A stretch of DNA of 64,000 nucleotides from Hydrogenophaga sp. (GTDB taxonomy: Bacteria > Pseudomonadota > Gammaproteobacteria > Burkholderiales > Burkholderiaceae_C): the NCBI GenBank assembly GCA_021154985.1, contig JAJNQE010000128.1, forward strand, positions 3,068-67,067, in the 5' to 3' direction. The notes under the pieces were generated by a model, which worked only from the letters and a program-made list of their open reading frames with translations, searched no databases and was not told the origin of the DNA. Position numbers and translations under genes: made by a program. This document shows, piece by piece, positions 44,300-52,296 of the stretch (positions are counted from its first letter, which is position 1; each line of letters starts with the position of its first letter).

Positions 44300-45939
44300 G
44301 CGGTGGTGGATCGGAATCGTCGGGGTCGGCCCAGCCAGGCCGCCAGCGCAAAGGCCAGCACGGGCAGCGCGAGCTGCAGGCCGGCGTAGGCGCTGGTGAG
44401 CGAGCGTTGCCCGCCCGATGCGAGTGTGACGGCTTCGGTGGTCACGCTGGCGAAACGGCCGGCGCCCACGTAGAGCGTGGGCAGGTACTGCGCCACGCTG
44501 ACCGCGAAGCCCACCGCCGCAGCGGAGGCGATCGAGCGCTTGAGCAGCGGCCACTTCACGCGCAGCAAAAACGCCGCGCTCGATCGACCCAGGCTCGCGT
44601 TGAGCTGGGCGTAGCGGGGGTCGAATCCCAGGTAGGCGGGGCTGAGCGAGAGCAACACGTAGGGCAGCACCATGAGCGTGTGAGCGATCAGCAGGCCGCT
44701 GGCCTGGCCTTCCAGCCGCAGTTGCAGGCCCACACCGTACAGCCCCACCACCCACAGCACGGCGGGTAGCACCAGCGGCAGGTACAGCAGCGGTCGCAGG
44801 GCATCGTCCCAGCGGCGGGGTGCGAGCTCGAGCCAGGCCACGCTCCACAGCAACGCGATGGCACTGCTGCCCACCGCCATCCACAGCGTGGTGACTACCG
44901 TGTCGCTGCTCTGCGCCACCTGTTGCCAGGCCGTGGTGGTGAAGCTCTGCGGCCACACCGCTGGAAAGGCCCAGACGCCGCTGACGCTGCCCACGGCGAG
45001 GGCCAGCAGCACGGCGGCGTACACGCCCACCAGCAACCACAGGCCGATGTCGCTGCCCGGTGTTCGCGCTACCGAGCCGCGTACGCCGTGCCCATGCGCC
45101 AAGGCCTTGCGCCGCAGGTGCTGCAAGCCCAGCCACAGTGCGCTGCACGCCAGCACCATGAGCGCGAGCAACACGCCGGCCGCGGCGCCTTGCGCGTAGG
45201 TGGCTGGGTCGGCGTCCTGCAGCCACTGCCAGGCCAGCACGGCCAGCGTGGGCGGGCTGGCCGGGCCGATCACGAGCGCCATGTCCACCACCGTGAGCCC
45301 ATAGGCCAGCACCGCCAGCAGCGGCCAGCGCAGGCGGGTGGCGAGCTGGGGCCACAGCACCAGCCAGAAGGCGCGTCGCGGCGCGTAGCCCAGCGTTTGC
45401 GCCAGCGCGTGCTCGGCGCGCCAGCGCTGGCGCACGTCGTCGCGCTGCAGTTGGGTGGCGGCGGTCCAGAGCAGGAACGGAATCTCTTTGGCCACCAGCG
45501 CTGCGATGAGGCCCAGGCCCCAGGGATCTTGTGTGGTGGGCCAGGGCGGGGGGCTGTCGAACCCGGTGAGCCAGGGCGAGAGCGCGCGCAGCAGCCAGCC
45601 GCTGGGCGCGAGCAGGAACAGCAGGCCGATGGCCAGTGCGGCGTGGGGCGTGGCGAGCATGAGCGGCAGGCCGCGCAGCAGGCGCGCCAGGCGCTGGCGC
45701 ACAAAACCTCGCGCCAGCAGCGCGGCCGCGCCCCACCAGGCCAGCAGCGTGGAAGCCAGGCCGGTCCACAGCGTGAGCAGGGCACTCTGGACCAGCGCCG
45801 GGTCTTGCGCGAGCGTGTGCCAGGCGGCGGTGTTGCTGCCGGCTTTGAGGGCTTCAAACGCGGTCCACAGCATCGGCACGCCGGCCAGCGCCAGCAGGGC
45901 AGCGGCGCCCAGCCGCCGGGACGGGAAAAGGGTGGACAC
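44296..45939 (-). CDS. ABC transporter permease, YnjC-like (two fused halves)
   Basis: This 547-residue protein has two similar permease halves of about six helices each, each with an EAA-type loop (AEHALAQTLGYAPRRAFWLV in the first; NASLGRSSAAFLLRVKWPL in the second). A GTG at 45939, five bases after the binding protein stop, gives a good N-terminal (SR-rich then hydrophobic). It is the membrane component for the YnjB-like protein. No ATG start fits. Confidence 0.9.
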   Translation of the reverse strand: MSTLFPSRRLGAAALLALAGVPMLWTAFEALKAGSNTAAWHTLAQDPALVQSALLTLWTGLASTLLAWWGAAALLARGFVRQRLARLLRGLPLMLATPHAALAIGLLFLLAPSGWLLRALSPWLTGFDSPPPWPTTQDPWGLGLIAALVAKEIPFLLWTAATQLQRDDVRQRWRAEHALAQTLGYAPRRAFWLVLWPQLATRLRWPLLAVLAYGLTVVDMALVIGPASPPTLAVLAWQWLQDADPATYAQGAAAGVLLALMVLACSALWLGLQHLRRKALAHGHGVRGSVARTPGSDIGLWLLVGVYAAVLLALAVGSVSGVWAFPAVWPQSFTTTAWQQVAQSSDTVVTTLWMAVGSSAIALLWSVAWLELAPRRWDDALRPLLYLPLVLPAVLWVVGLYGVGLQLRLEGQASGLLIAHTLMVLPYVLLSLSPAYLGFDPRYAQLNASLGRSSAAFLLRVKWPLLKRSIASAAAVGFAVSVAQYLPTLYVGAGRFASVTTEAVTLASGGQRSLTSAYAGLQLALPVLAFALAAWLGRPRRFRSTTA

Positions 45940-45944
45940 GCCGG

Positions 45945-47159
45945 TCAGACGCCGTAGCGGCGCGCCCACTCCTTCTCCAGCGGATCGACCCACGAGGCGT
46001 GGGGCTCGGGCAGCGTGGGGGCGCCTTGGGTCACCAGGCCGGGCAGGTTGCCGGTCTGGAACAGCGCGCGCTCGGCGGCGGGCAGGCGGGGCACGTCGAG
46101 CACCGTCGGGTCGCCCCAGTGCGCAATGTCGGCCTTGCGCGCCTGCGCGGCGGGCGAGAGCAGGAAGTTGGCCACCACCTGGGCAGCGGGTTTGCTGCGC
46201 GCGTTGTACGGGATGGCCACAAAGTGCGTGTTGCCGATGGTGCCCTTTTCAAACTGCCAGCTCACCACCGAAGCGGGCAGGCGTTTGGCGGCGATCTCGT
46301 TGGCGGCTTCGTTGGGGTTGAAGGTGATGGCCAGCAGCAGCTCGCCGTCGGCCATCATCTGGCGCACGGCGGCAGCGTTTTGCGGAAACTGTTTGCCCGC
46401 GCGCCACAGGTGCGGGCGCAGCGCGTCGAGGAACGGCCAGAGCGCGGTGGTCTGCGCGGCGAAGGCAGCGTCGGTCACTGGCTGGGCCAGGGCTTTGGCG
46501 TCGGGTGCGAATTCAACGAGCGCCTGTTTGATGAAGGTGGTGCCGTGAAAGTCGGGCAGGCGCGGGTGGGTGATGCGCCCGGGCTGGGCCCGCGCCAGCG
46601 CCAGCAGCGCCTGCATGCTCTGAGGCAACTGCGGCAGGCGTTTGCTGTCGGCAAACAGGGTGAACTGCGCCATGCCCCAGGGCGATTCCATGCCCTCGGT
46701 GGGCACGGAAAAATCGTTGAGCGTGGTGGGCTTGCCGGCCACGTCGACCCACTTGAAGTTGGGCAGCGATTCGGCGTACGGGCCGAACAGCAGGCCTTCG
46801 CGTTTCATGGCGGCGAAGTTCTCGCCGTTGATCCACACCAGGTCCACCGTGCCCTCGTTCGCCGTGCGACCCGCGGCTTTTTCGGCCCGCACGCGCTTGA
46901 CCACGTCGGCCGTGTCGGTGATCTTCACATGCTGCAGCTTCACGCCATGCAGGGCCTGCACTTGCTGCGCCACCCACTGCAGGTAGGCATTGGTCTGTTC
47001 GCTGCCGGCCCAGGCGTTCCAGAACACGGTCTGGCCGCGCGCGGCCTGTTCGATGGCGGGCCAGCCGGTGCCGGATTGGGCCCAGGCGGGTTGCAGTGAG
47101 GCGGCGCCAGCGGCCAGCAGCAGTTGGCGGCGCGAGAGGTGGGTCGTGGGTTGGGGCAA
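45945..47159 (-). CDS. ABC transporter substrate-binding protein, YnjB-like
   Basis: This 404-residue periplasmic protein starts with a Tat-like signal (HLSRRQLLLAAGAASLQPA, then WAQ). The domain matches YnjB-type proteins, with TVFWNAWAGSEQTNAYLQW, and ITFNPNEAANEIAAKRLP. The start is a TTG at 47159, ten bases after GGAG; no other start precedes the twin arginine. The ligand is not known for the family; sequence and context give no further clue. Confidence 0.87.
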   Translation of the reverse strand: MPQPTTHLSRRQLLLAAGAASLQPAWAQSGTGWPAIEQAARGQTVFWNAWAGSEQTNAYLQWVAQQVQALHGVKLQHVKITDTADVVKRVRAEKAAGRTANEGTVDLVWINGENFAAMKREGLLFGPYAESLPNFKWVDVAGKPTTLNDFSVPTEGMESPWGMAQFTLFADSKRLPQLPQSMQALLALARAQPGRITHPRLPDFHGTTFIKQALVEFAPDAKALAQPVTDAAFAAQTTALWPFLDALRPHLWRAGKQFPQNAAAVRQMMADGELLLAITFNPNEAANEIAAKRLPASVVSWQFEKGTIGNTHFVAIPYNARSKPAAQVVANFLLSPAAQARKADIAHWGDPTVLDVPRLPAAERALFQTGNLPGLVTQGAPTLPEPHASWVDPLEKEWARRYGV

Positions 47160-47208
47160 GGCGTTGTCTCCGTTGGGCTTCGACGAGCTTCGATGGCCTG
47201 CGGAGAGC

Positions 47209-47709
47209 TTAGTTCAAGGCCATCCCCGTTGCTGGCGTGCGGCTGACCTTCGCCGCCCACCGGGGGCCGATCCACAGGGCATCGACCGACCACTTGCCCA
47301 CGCCATAGAGGGCCAGCGCGGCCAGCAGCACGCCCCAGGTGATGTGCTGCTGCAGCGCAGCGGGTGCAATCTCGGCCAGGCTGATGACCGCCACCACATT
47401 CACCACCGACAGGCCCAGCGCCGAGAAGCGCCCTGCCAGACCGATCAGCAACAGCACGGGCAGCACCAGTTCTCCCGCCGTGCCCGAGATGGCCGCGAGT
47501 TGGGGTGAGAGCAGCGGCACCTTGTATTCCTCGGTGAACAGCAGCAGCGTGGTCTCCCAGTCGCGCAGCTTGGTGAGACCCGAGAGAAAGAACACTTGCG
47601 CGAGGTAGATGCGCGCAGCGAGCGCGGCCAGCGGTTGTGCGGCGTCGAGCAGGTGCGTGAAAGCGGACCACAGCGCATGGCCGCGTTGGAGCAGGGAGGG
47701 TGTGTTCAT
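47209..47709 (-). CDS. DoxX-family membrane protein of the bufferin operon
   Basis: This 166-residue four-helix membrane protein belongs to the DoxX/terminal quinol oxidase-like family (AARIYLAQVFFLSGLTKL, GELVLPVLLLIGLAGRFSAL). DoxX genes often follow DUF692-DUF2063 pairs. The start overlaps the DUF2063 stop by four bases, so it is translationally coupled. It may shuttle electrons or help export the modified peptide; this is unproven. Confidence 0.88.
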   Translation of the reverse strand: MNTPSLLQRGHALWSAFTHLLDAAQPLAALAARIYLAQVFFLSGLTKLRDWETTLLLFTEEYKVPLLSPQLAAISGTAGELVLPVLLLIGLAGRFSALGLSVVNVVAVISLAEIAPAALQQHITWGVLLAALALYGVGKWSVDALWIGPRWAAKVSRTPATGMALN

Positions 47710-48518
47710 GGGGTGTCCGTGGTGGGGTGGAGGGGTGCGTCGGTGACGCCGGTCACCAGGCCGTCGTGCACGGCTTGTGTGAGCCAGTCGGAGAAATCGA
47801 ACTCAGAGCCAGCCTGGTCCAGTGCGTCGGGCAGGGTGGCGCCGGCCAGCAGCGCCCGCAGCACGCCCGATGTGTGGGCCGGGCACGCGGCCACACACGG
47901 CCGCAGGCCCTGGCGCCAGACCACGGCGGTTTCGCCCACGCGGTCCCGCACCCGCTGGCCCGCCTCGGCCAGGCTGGGCTGGCGGTCGGTGTGCGCGCTG
48001 ACCAGGCTGACCACCGGCCAGGCGCTGCTGATGAGCGCGGTGCCTGGCGCCAGCACCAGCATGAGCGCTGCCGGGTCTTCGTGGGACAGGCGCGCGAAGC
48101 TCTGCAGATCGGCCTGTGCGTCCACCGCGCCAGCCGCGCGGTGCAAGGCCCACTCCACGCGCGCCACATCGGCCAGGTAGGGCACTTCGGTGAGTTGTTC
48201 GTTGTCGGCCAGGAAGGCGGGCAAGGCATCGCCCCACTGTGCGAGGTCGCCGCACACTGGCGGGTGGCGGTGCCAGAGGTCGCGCGCCAGTCCGTTGAAG
48301 TTGTCCGCGCCCAGCAGCTGCGCGATCACCGGGTAGGCGCCGAGCAGGCTGCGCTCGGCGAGCGCGTGGCCGTTGGCCTGGTAGGCCATGAGACCCCGAG
48401 CCGACGGGGGTTTGAGCAGCGCGCGGAGCTGCAGCAAAGCGCTGCTGGCCCCACCGCTGCCGGGCCGGGCAAAGAGCGCATCGAGCAGGGCTTGTTGTTG
48501 CAGGGCCAGCGTGTTCAT
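47706..48518 (-). CDS. DUF2063 protein, partner of the DUF692 enzyme (BufC-like)
   Basis: This 270-residue protein is of the DUF2063 family, with LMAYQANGHALAERSLLGAYPVI at its N-terminal domain and a second domain after about residue 130. DUF2063 proteins recognise the precursor peptide and assist the DUF692 oxygenase. It is coupled to bufB by ATGA. It should bring the BufA-like peptide to the enzyme. Its family name 'DNA-binding domain' is historical and does not reflect function here. Confidence 0.85.
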   Translation of the reverse strand: MNTLALQQQALLDALFARPGSGGASSALLQLRALLKPPSARGLMAYQANGHALAERSLLGAYPVIAQLLGADNFNGLARDLWHRHPPVCGDLAQWGDALPAFLADNEQLTEVPYLADVARVEWALHRAAGAVDAQADLQSFARLSHEDPAALMLVLAPGTALISSAWPVVSLVSAHTDRQPSLAEAGQRVRDRVGETAVVWRQGLRPCVAACPAHTSGVLRALLAGATLPDALDQAGSEFDFSDWLTQAVHDGLVTGVTDAPLHPTTDTP

Positions 48519-49420
48519 GCGATCGCCGCCTCCAATCGGGGGAGGGCATGGCGGCGGGCCGTGTCGGCCTCTTCAAGCAACACCCGCAGTTCGGGCACAT
48601 CGGTGTCCCATTCGATCAGGGTAGGCACTGCGCCGAAACGCAGCAGCGCATGGCGGTACAGCGCCCAGACCGGTGGCGCCACATGGCTGCCGTGGTCGTC
48701 GATCACGATGTCGCCACAGTCCACGTGGCCGGCCAGGTGCAGCTCGGCCACGGCCGGCGGGTGGATGTCGTCGAGCCACTGCATGCAGGTGGCCACCGGG
48801 TCGGTGGCGAAACCCTGAAGCCGGTCGTTGAGCGCGTTCACAAAGATGTTGTTCACGTCCACCAGCAGACCGCACCCGGTGCGTTGCGCCAGCGAATTGA
48901 GGAACCCGGTCTCGTTGAGTTCGTCCGCCTGCCAGCGCACATAGGCGGAGAGGTTTTCCACCACGATCGGTCGGTGCAGGCGGTCTTGCACCCGCTGCAC
49001 GTTGGCGCACATGGCGTCCAGCGCGGCGCGGGTGAAAGGCGTGGGCAGCAGGTCGGACGCGTGCACGCTCTGGGCGGGTCGCTGCGACAGCGGGCCGAGT
49101 GCAAAACAGGCGTGATCGCTAACGCGCACCGGCTCGATCTCGGCCACCAGGGCCGCGAGCTGGTCGAGGTGCGCCTCATTGATACCGCTGGCCGAGCCGA
49201 GCGACAGACCCACGCCGTGCAGGCTCACCGCGTAGTGCTCGCGCCCCTGGCGCAGAACCGCACGCGCGGCACCGCCGGGGGCAAAGAAGTTTTCGGAGTG
49301 GACTTCGATGAAGTCCAGGGCCGGCTGCTGCTGCAGCAGCTCGGCGAAATGGGGGTGCCGCCAGCCGATGCCCACGTGCGCGACCGGGTGGGTCGACTTT
49401 GAGGGCTCGGCGGCGGTCAT
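48515..49420 (-). CDS. DUF692 multinuclear iron-dependent oxidative enzyme (BufB-like)
   Basis: This 301-residue TIM-barrel enzyme belongs to the MNIO (DUF692) family, which oxidises cysteines in ribosomally made peptides. Metal-ligand motifs include FIEVHSENFF, VSLHGVGLSLG, VRVSDHACF, PIVVENLSAYV, LLVDVNNIFVNALN, ELHLAGH and DDHGSHV. In bufferin systems the enzyme turns Cys thiols of the precursor into oxazolone-type or thiooxazole groups that bind copper. It lies 27 bases after the precursor gene. The match to the family is strong; the exact product is not known here. Confidence 0.92.
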   Translation of the reverse strand: MTAAEPSKSTHPVAHVGIGWRHPHFAELLQQQPALDFIEVHSENFFAPGGAARAVLRQGREHYAVSLHGVGLSLGSASGINEAHLDQLAALVAEIEPVRVSDHACFALGPLSQRPAQSVHASDLLPTPFTRAALDAMCANVQRVQDRLHRPIVVENLSAYVRWQADELNETGFLNSLAQRTGCGLLVDVNNIFVNALNDRLQGFATDPVATCMQWLDDIHPPAVAELHLAGHVDCGDIVIDDHGSHVAPPVWALYRHALLRFGAVPTLIEWDTDVPELRVLLEEADTARRHALPRLEAAIA

Positions 49421-49447
49421 GGCGTTGGCCTTGAGGGGAGCGCGGGA

Positions 49448-49729
49448 TCAGGACTTCTTCATGTCCATCTTGGCCTGCTCCAGACCCACACCACCCATTT
49501 GTTTGCAGGTGCCGGCGGGCACGTATTTCCATTCGCCCTTGTCGTTGTCGACCTTGGCCTGGCCTGCGCACGAGTGGGTGCCGGCGATGTTGGCGCAATC
49601 GTTTTGGCCGGCCTTGGCGATGCCGAAGCATTTTTCTTTGGCGGCGTTCTGGGCAAAGGCGGGCGAGGAGAGCAAGGCCAGCGACATCAGCGAGGTGGCG
49701 GCGGCGGCGATCATGGTGCGTTGTTTCAT
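49448..49729 (-). CDS. Bufferin-type (DUF2282) precursor peptide
   Basis: This 93-residue precursor has a Sec signal peptide (cut after SSPAFA-Q) and a DUF2282 core with four cysteines at 34, 45, 54 and 75. The motif EKCFGIAKAGQNDCA is the family signature. The inner cysteines (45, 54) are probably modified and the outer pair forms a disulfide, as in the characterised bufferins; the mature peptide chelates copper in the periplasm. An AGGAG sequence six bases before the ATG at 49729 supports this start. It leads the buf operon. Confidence 0.9.
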   Translation of the reverse strand: MKQRTMIAAAATSLMSLALLSSPAFAQNAAKEKCFGIAKAGQNDCANIAGTHSCAGQAKVDNDKGEWKYVPAGTCKQMGGVGLEQAKMDMKKS

Positions 49730-49862
49730 GGGAAGCTCCTGAAAGAAGGATGGGGTTGAAAAACCACCCACTGCCTTGCACCGGATATCGGTTGCATCAC
49801 CAGCGGGTTGGGGATTGGTCTGGCGGCAGAGGGCTTTCTTTCATCGCCAGAAAAATAATTTT

Positions 49863-50387
49863 TCAGAGCAGGTCGGCAATGCGGTCCCAGGCCTCTGGCG
49901 GAATGCGGCCGTGGTACTGCTCCACCAGTTGCCCGCCCTTGTCGAGCAAGAAGGCGGCGGGCAAGTGACCCGTGGGTCCGAAGCTGTCCCGGTACAGGGG
50001 CTCACCGGTCCACAGCGTGGTGAAGCGCTGGTTGGCCGGCACGGTGGCGTTGACCAGTTGCTGGTAGCTCACGGCGTTGCTGCGCTGGCGGTCGGTGCTC
50101 ACGCTGATCAGCTCGAAGGGTTGGCCCATCCAGCCTTTCACGTTGGCGCGCAGCTCGGGCATCTTGTCGCGGCAGACCGCGCAGTCGGTGGACCAGAACA
50201 CCACCATCACCACCTTGCCGCGCAGCGACTGCAGGTCAAAGGCCTTGCCTTCCAGCGTGCTGCCACGCAATTGCTGGGGTGTGTTGGGAGCCGGAGCGGT
50301 TTGGGCCGCGAGCGCCAGCGGGCTCAAGGCGGCAGCGATCAACCAGGCTTTGAGGTGGGTGGTGAAACGAACGTGCAACAGTGACAT
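49863..50387 (-). CDS. TlpA-like periplasmic thioredoxin
   Basis: This 174-residue protein has an N-terminal signal/anchor (KAWLIAAALSPLALAAQ) and a thioredoxin-fold domain with the redox pair C69-X2-C72 in FWSTDCAVCRDKMPEL. TlpA/ResA proteins reduce disulfides in periplasmic or cytochrome substrates. It lies 133 bases before bufA on the same strand and is divergent from the ECF sigma factor. It may keep BufA cysteines reduced, which is a positional guess. AGGAGG before the ATG at 50387 sets the start. Confidence 0.88.
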   Translation of the reverse strand: MSLLHVRFTTHLKAWLIAAALSPLALAAQTAPAPNTPQQLRGSTLEGKAFDLQSLRGKVVMVVFWSTDCAVCRDKMPELRANVKGWMGQPFELISVSTDRQRSNAVSYQQLVNATVPANQRFTTLWTGEPLYRDSFGPTGHLPAAFLLDKGGQLVEQYHGRIPPEAWDRIADLL

Positions 50388-50446
50388 GAGAACCTCCTGT
50401 GAGGCCTTTCGTCGCCCTGCAATCCGTTTCATTACACTCAGCCCCC

Positions 50447-51031
50447 ATGCCGCCCACCCCATCCCCGTCGTTCGAGCAACAAGTTGCGGATTTGCGTGTG
50501 TATTTGCTCAAATTCGCGCGCCTGCAGCTGCGCAACGACGCCTGGGCCGAAGACGCGGTGTCGGAAACCATGCTGGCAGCGATCTCGAAGCCACAGGGTT
50601 TTGAGCAGCGCTCCCAGCTCAAGACCTGGCTGGTCGGCATACTCAAGCACAAGATCATCGATGCCCTGCGGCACAACAGCCGCGAGGTGTGTCTGTCCAG
50701 CGGCAACGACGATGAGGGCGCCGACCCGCTGGAGCACATGGCCTTCAAGGCCGATGGTCACTTTGCCGAGAAGCCTGCCGAGTGGGGCAACCCCGAGCAG
50801 GACCTGAACAGCCGGCAGTTTTTTGAGGTGCTGGAAGCCTGCACCGACAAACTGCCGCCGGTGCAGGGGCGCCTGTTCCTCATGCGCGAATGGCTGGAAC
50901 TCTCCAGCGAAGACATCTGTAAGGAACTGTCGCTCACCCCGACCAATCTCTACGTCCAGCTGCACCGAGCCCGGTTGCGGTTGCGAGAATGTCTTGAACT
51001 CAACTGGTTTGCCCGCCCCCAAACGCCATGA
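50447..51031 (+). CDS. ECF RNA polymerase sigma factor
   Basis: This 194-residue sigma factor has region 2 (LKFARLQLRNDAWAEDAVSE, then LVGILKHKIIDALRHNS) and region 4 (LSSEDICKELSLTPTNLYVQ, then LHRARLRLRECLE). It is coupled by ATGA to the small anti-sigma gene. The position next to a bufferin operon matches the sigma F-type units that control such operons. It is likely released on copper or oxidative stress and then activates the thioredoxin and buf genes; this is inferred. Confidence 0.92.
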   Translation: MPPTPSPSFEQQVADLRVYLLKFARLQLRNDAWAEDAVSETMLAAISKPQGFEQRSQLKTWLVGILKHKIIDALRHNSREVCLSSGNDDEGADPLEHMAFKADGHFAEKPAEWGNPEQDLNSRQFFEVLEACTDKLPPVQGRLFLMREWLELSSEDICKELSLTPTNLYVQLHRARLRLRECLELNWFARPQTP

Positions 51032-51237
51032 AGCCCATCTACCCGCTGCGCCGCACCTGCAAGGAGGTGTCTGCGCTGCTCATTGCCCGCGAAGACCGCG
51101 CCCTGCCGGTGGTCGAGCGCATGGCGTTGCGCATTCACATGGCCATGTGCCAGGCTTGCCCGCGGTTTGAGCGCCAGTTGCTGACCATGCGCAACGCCAT
51201 GGGCCAGTGGCGCAACTACTCCGACAACGAACGCTGA
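51028..51237 (+). CDS. Short anti-sigma factor, zinc-finger type
   Basis: This 69-residue protein has the zf-HC2-like motif HMAMCQAC (His-X3-Cys-X2-Cys) and an N-terminal Cys (RRTCKEVSALLIARED), the ZAS pattern of zinc-binding anti-sigma factors. There is no transmembrane segment, so it is cytoplasmic. It overlaps the sigma gene by four bases. Oxidation or metal loss at the zinc site would free the sigma factor. Confidence 0.85.
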   Translation: MKPIYPLRRTCKEVSALLIAREDRALPVVERMALRIHMAMCQACPRFERQLLTMRNAMGQWRNYSDNER

Positions 51238-51241
51238 GCCC

Positions 51242-52267
51242 TCAGGCCAGCAGCGCCTGCGCGAACTCGCGCGCGTTGAAGGTTTCCAGGTCTTCCAGCT
51301 TTTCACCCACGCCGATGAAGTAGATCGGCACCGGCTTCTCGCGCGCGATCGCGCAGATCACACCACCCTTGGCTGTTCCGTCGAGCTTGGTGATGATGAG
51401 CCCGGTGAGGCCCAGGGTCTCGTCGAAGGCCTTCACTTGCGCCAGCGCGTTCTGGCCGGTGTTGCCGTCAATGACCAGCAAGACTTCATGCGGTGAGGTC
51501 GCGTCGGCCTTCTACACCACACGCTTGATCTTGCGCAGCTCTTCCATCAGGTGCAGCTGCGTCGGCAGGCGGCCGGCGGTGTCCACCAGCACCACGTCGC
51601 GCCCGCGTGCGCGGCCGGCGGTCACCGCGTCAAAGCTCACCGCGGCCGGGTCGCCGCCCTGCTGCGTGATGATTTCCACCGTGTTCCGGTCGGCCCACAC
51701 CGCGAGCTGCTCGCGCGCGGCCGCGCGAAAGGTGTCGGCCGCGGCCAGCAGCACGGTGGCACCGCTCTGCGCGAGATGCCGCGTGAGCTTGCCGATGGAG
51801 GTGGTCTTGCCCGCGCCGTTGACGCCGGCCACCATGATCACGGTGGGCTTGTGCTCGCCGATCACCAGCGGTTTCTGCAGCGGCATCAGCAGATCGGTGA
51901 TGGCATCGGCCAGCAGGCCCTTGACCGCAGCGGGATCGGTGGTCTTGCTCTCTTTCACCCGGCGTTTCAGGTCGGCCAGCAGGTGCGTGGTGGCCTTCAC
52001 GCCGGTGTCGGCCATCAGCAGCGCGGCTTCGAGCTCCTCGTACAGCGCGTCGTCGATTTGCGTGCCGGTGAACACCGTGGTGATGCTCGACCCGGTCTTG
52101 CGCAGGCCGTTCTTGAGCTTGTCCAGCCACCCTTGGCGCACGGGCGCTGCGGCGGTCGGCGCCAGTGCCCGCTCAACGGACGGTGTCGCCACAGGGGGGG
52201 CTGCGGCGGGCGTGGAGGTGGCCGGTGAGGGCTCGACAGGGGGTTTTTTGCGAAAGAACGAGAACAT
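51242..52267 (-). pseudogene. ftsY: ftsY with in-frame amber codon
   Basis: The SRP receptor gene is intact in sequence except for a TAG at 51514-51512 (codon 252 of 342), directly after KIKRVV and before KADATSPHEVL. No frameshift is present; the same frame carries on through LVIDGNTGQNALAQVKAFD and the G4 motif TKLDGTAKGG to a normal stop. The first part has MFSFFRKKPP, the linker, Walker A GVNGAGKTTS and DTAGRLPT. Because the G4 guanine-specificity motif lies beyond the stop, the truncated product could not work as a GTPase. FtsY is essential, so a base-call error or a suppressed codon is more likely than true loss. Confidence 0.85.
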
Positions 52268-52296
52268 TTGGCCATCTCTAGAATCCATTGCATTCT

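Noticed and set aside
47706..48518. DNA-binding regulator (by the DUF2063 family name)
   Set aside because: The coupling to DUF692 and a DUF2282 precursor shows a peptide-modification partner role.
51242..51481. Separate small gene downstream of ftsY
   Set aside because: It is the in-frame continuation of ftsY after the TAG and starts at a TTG in the middle of a conserved motif.
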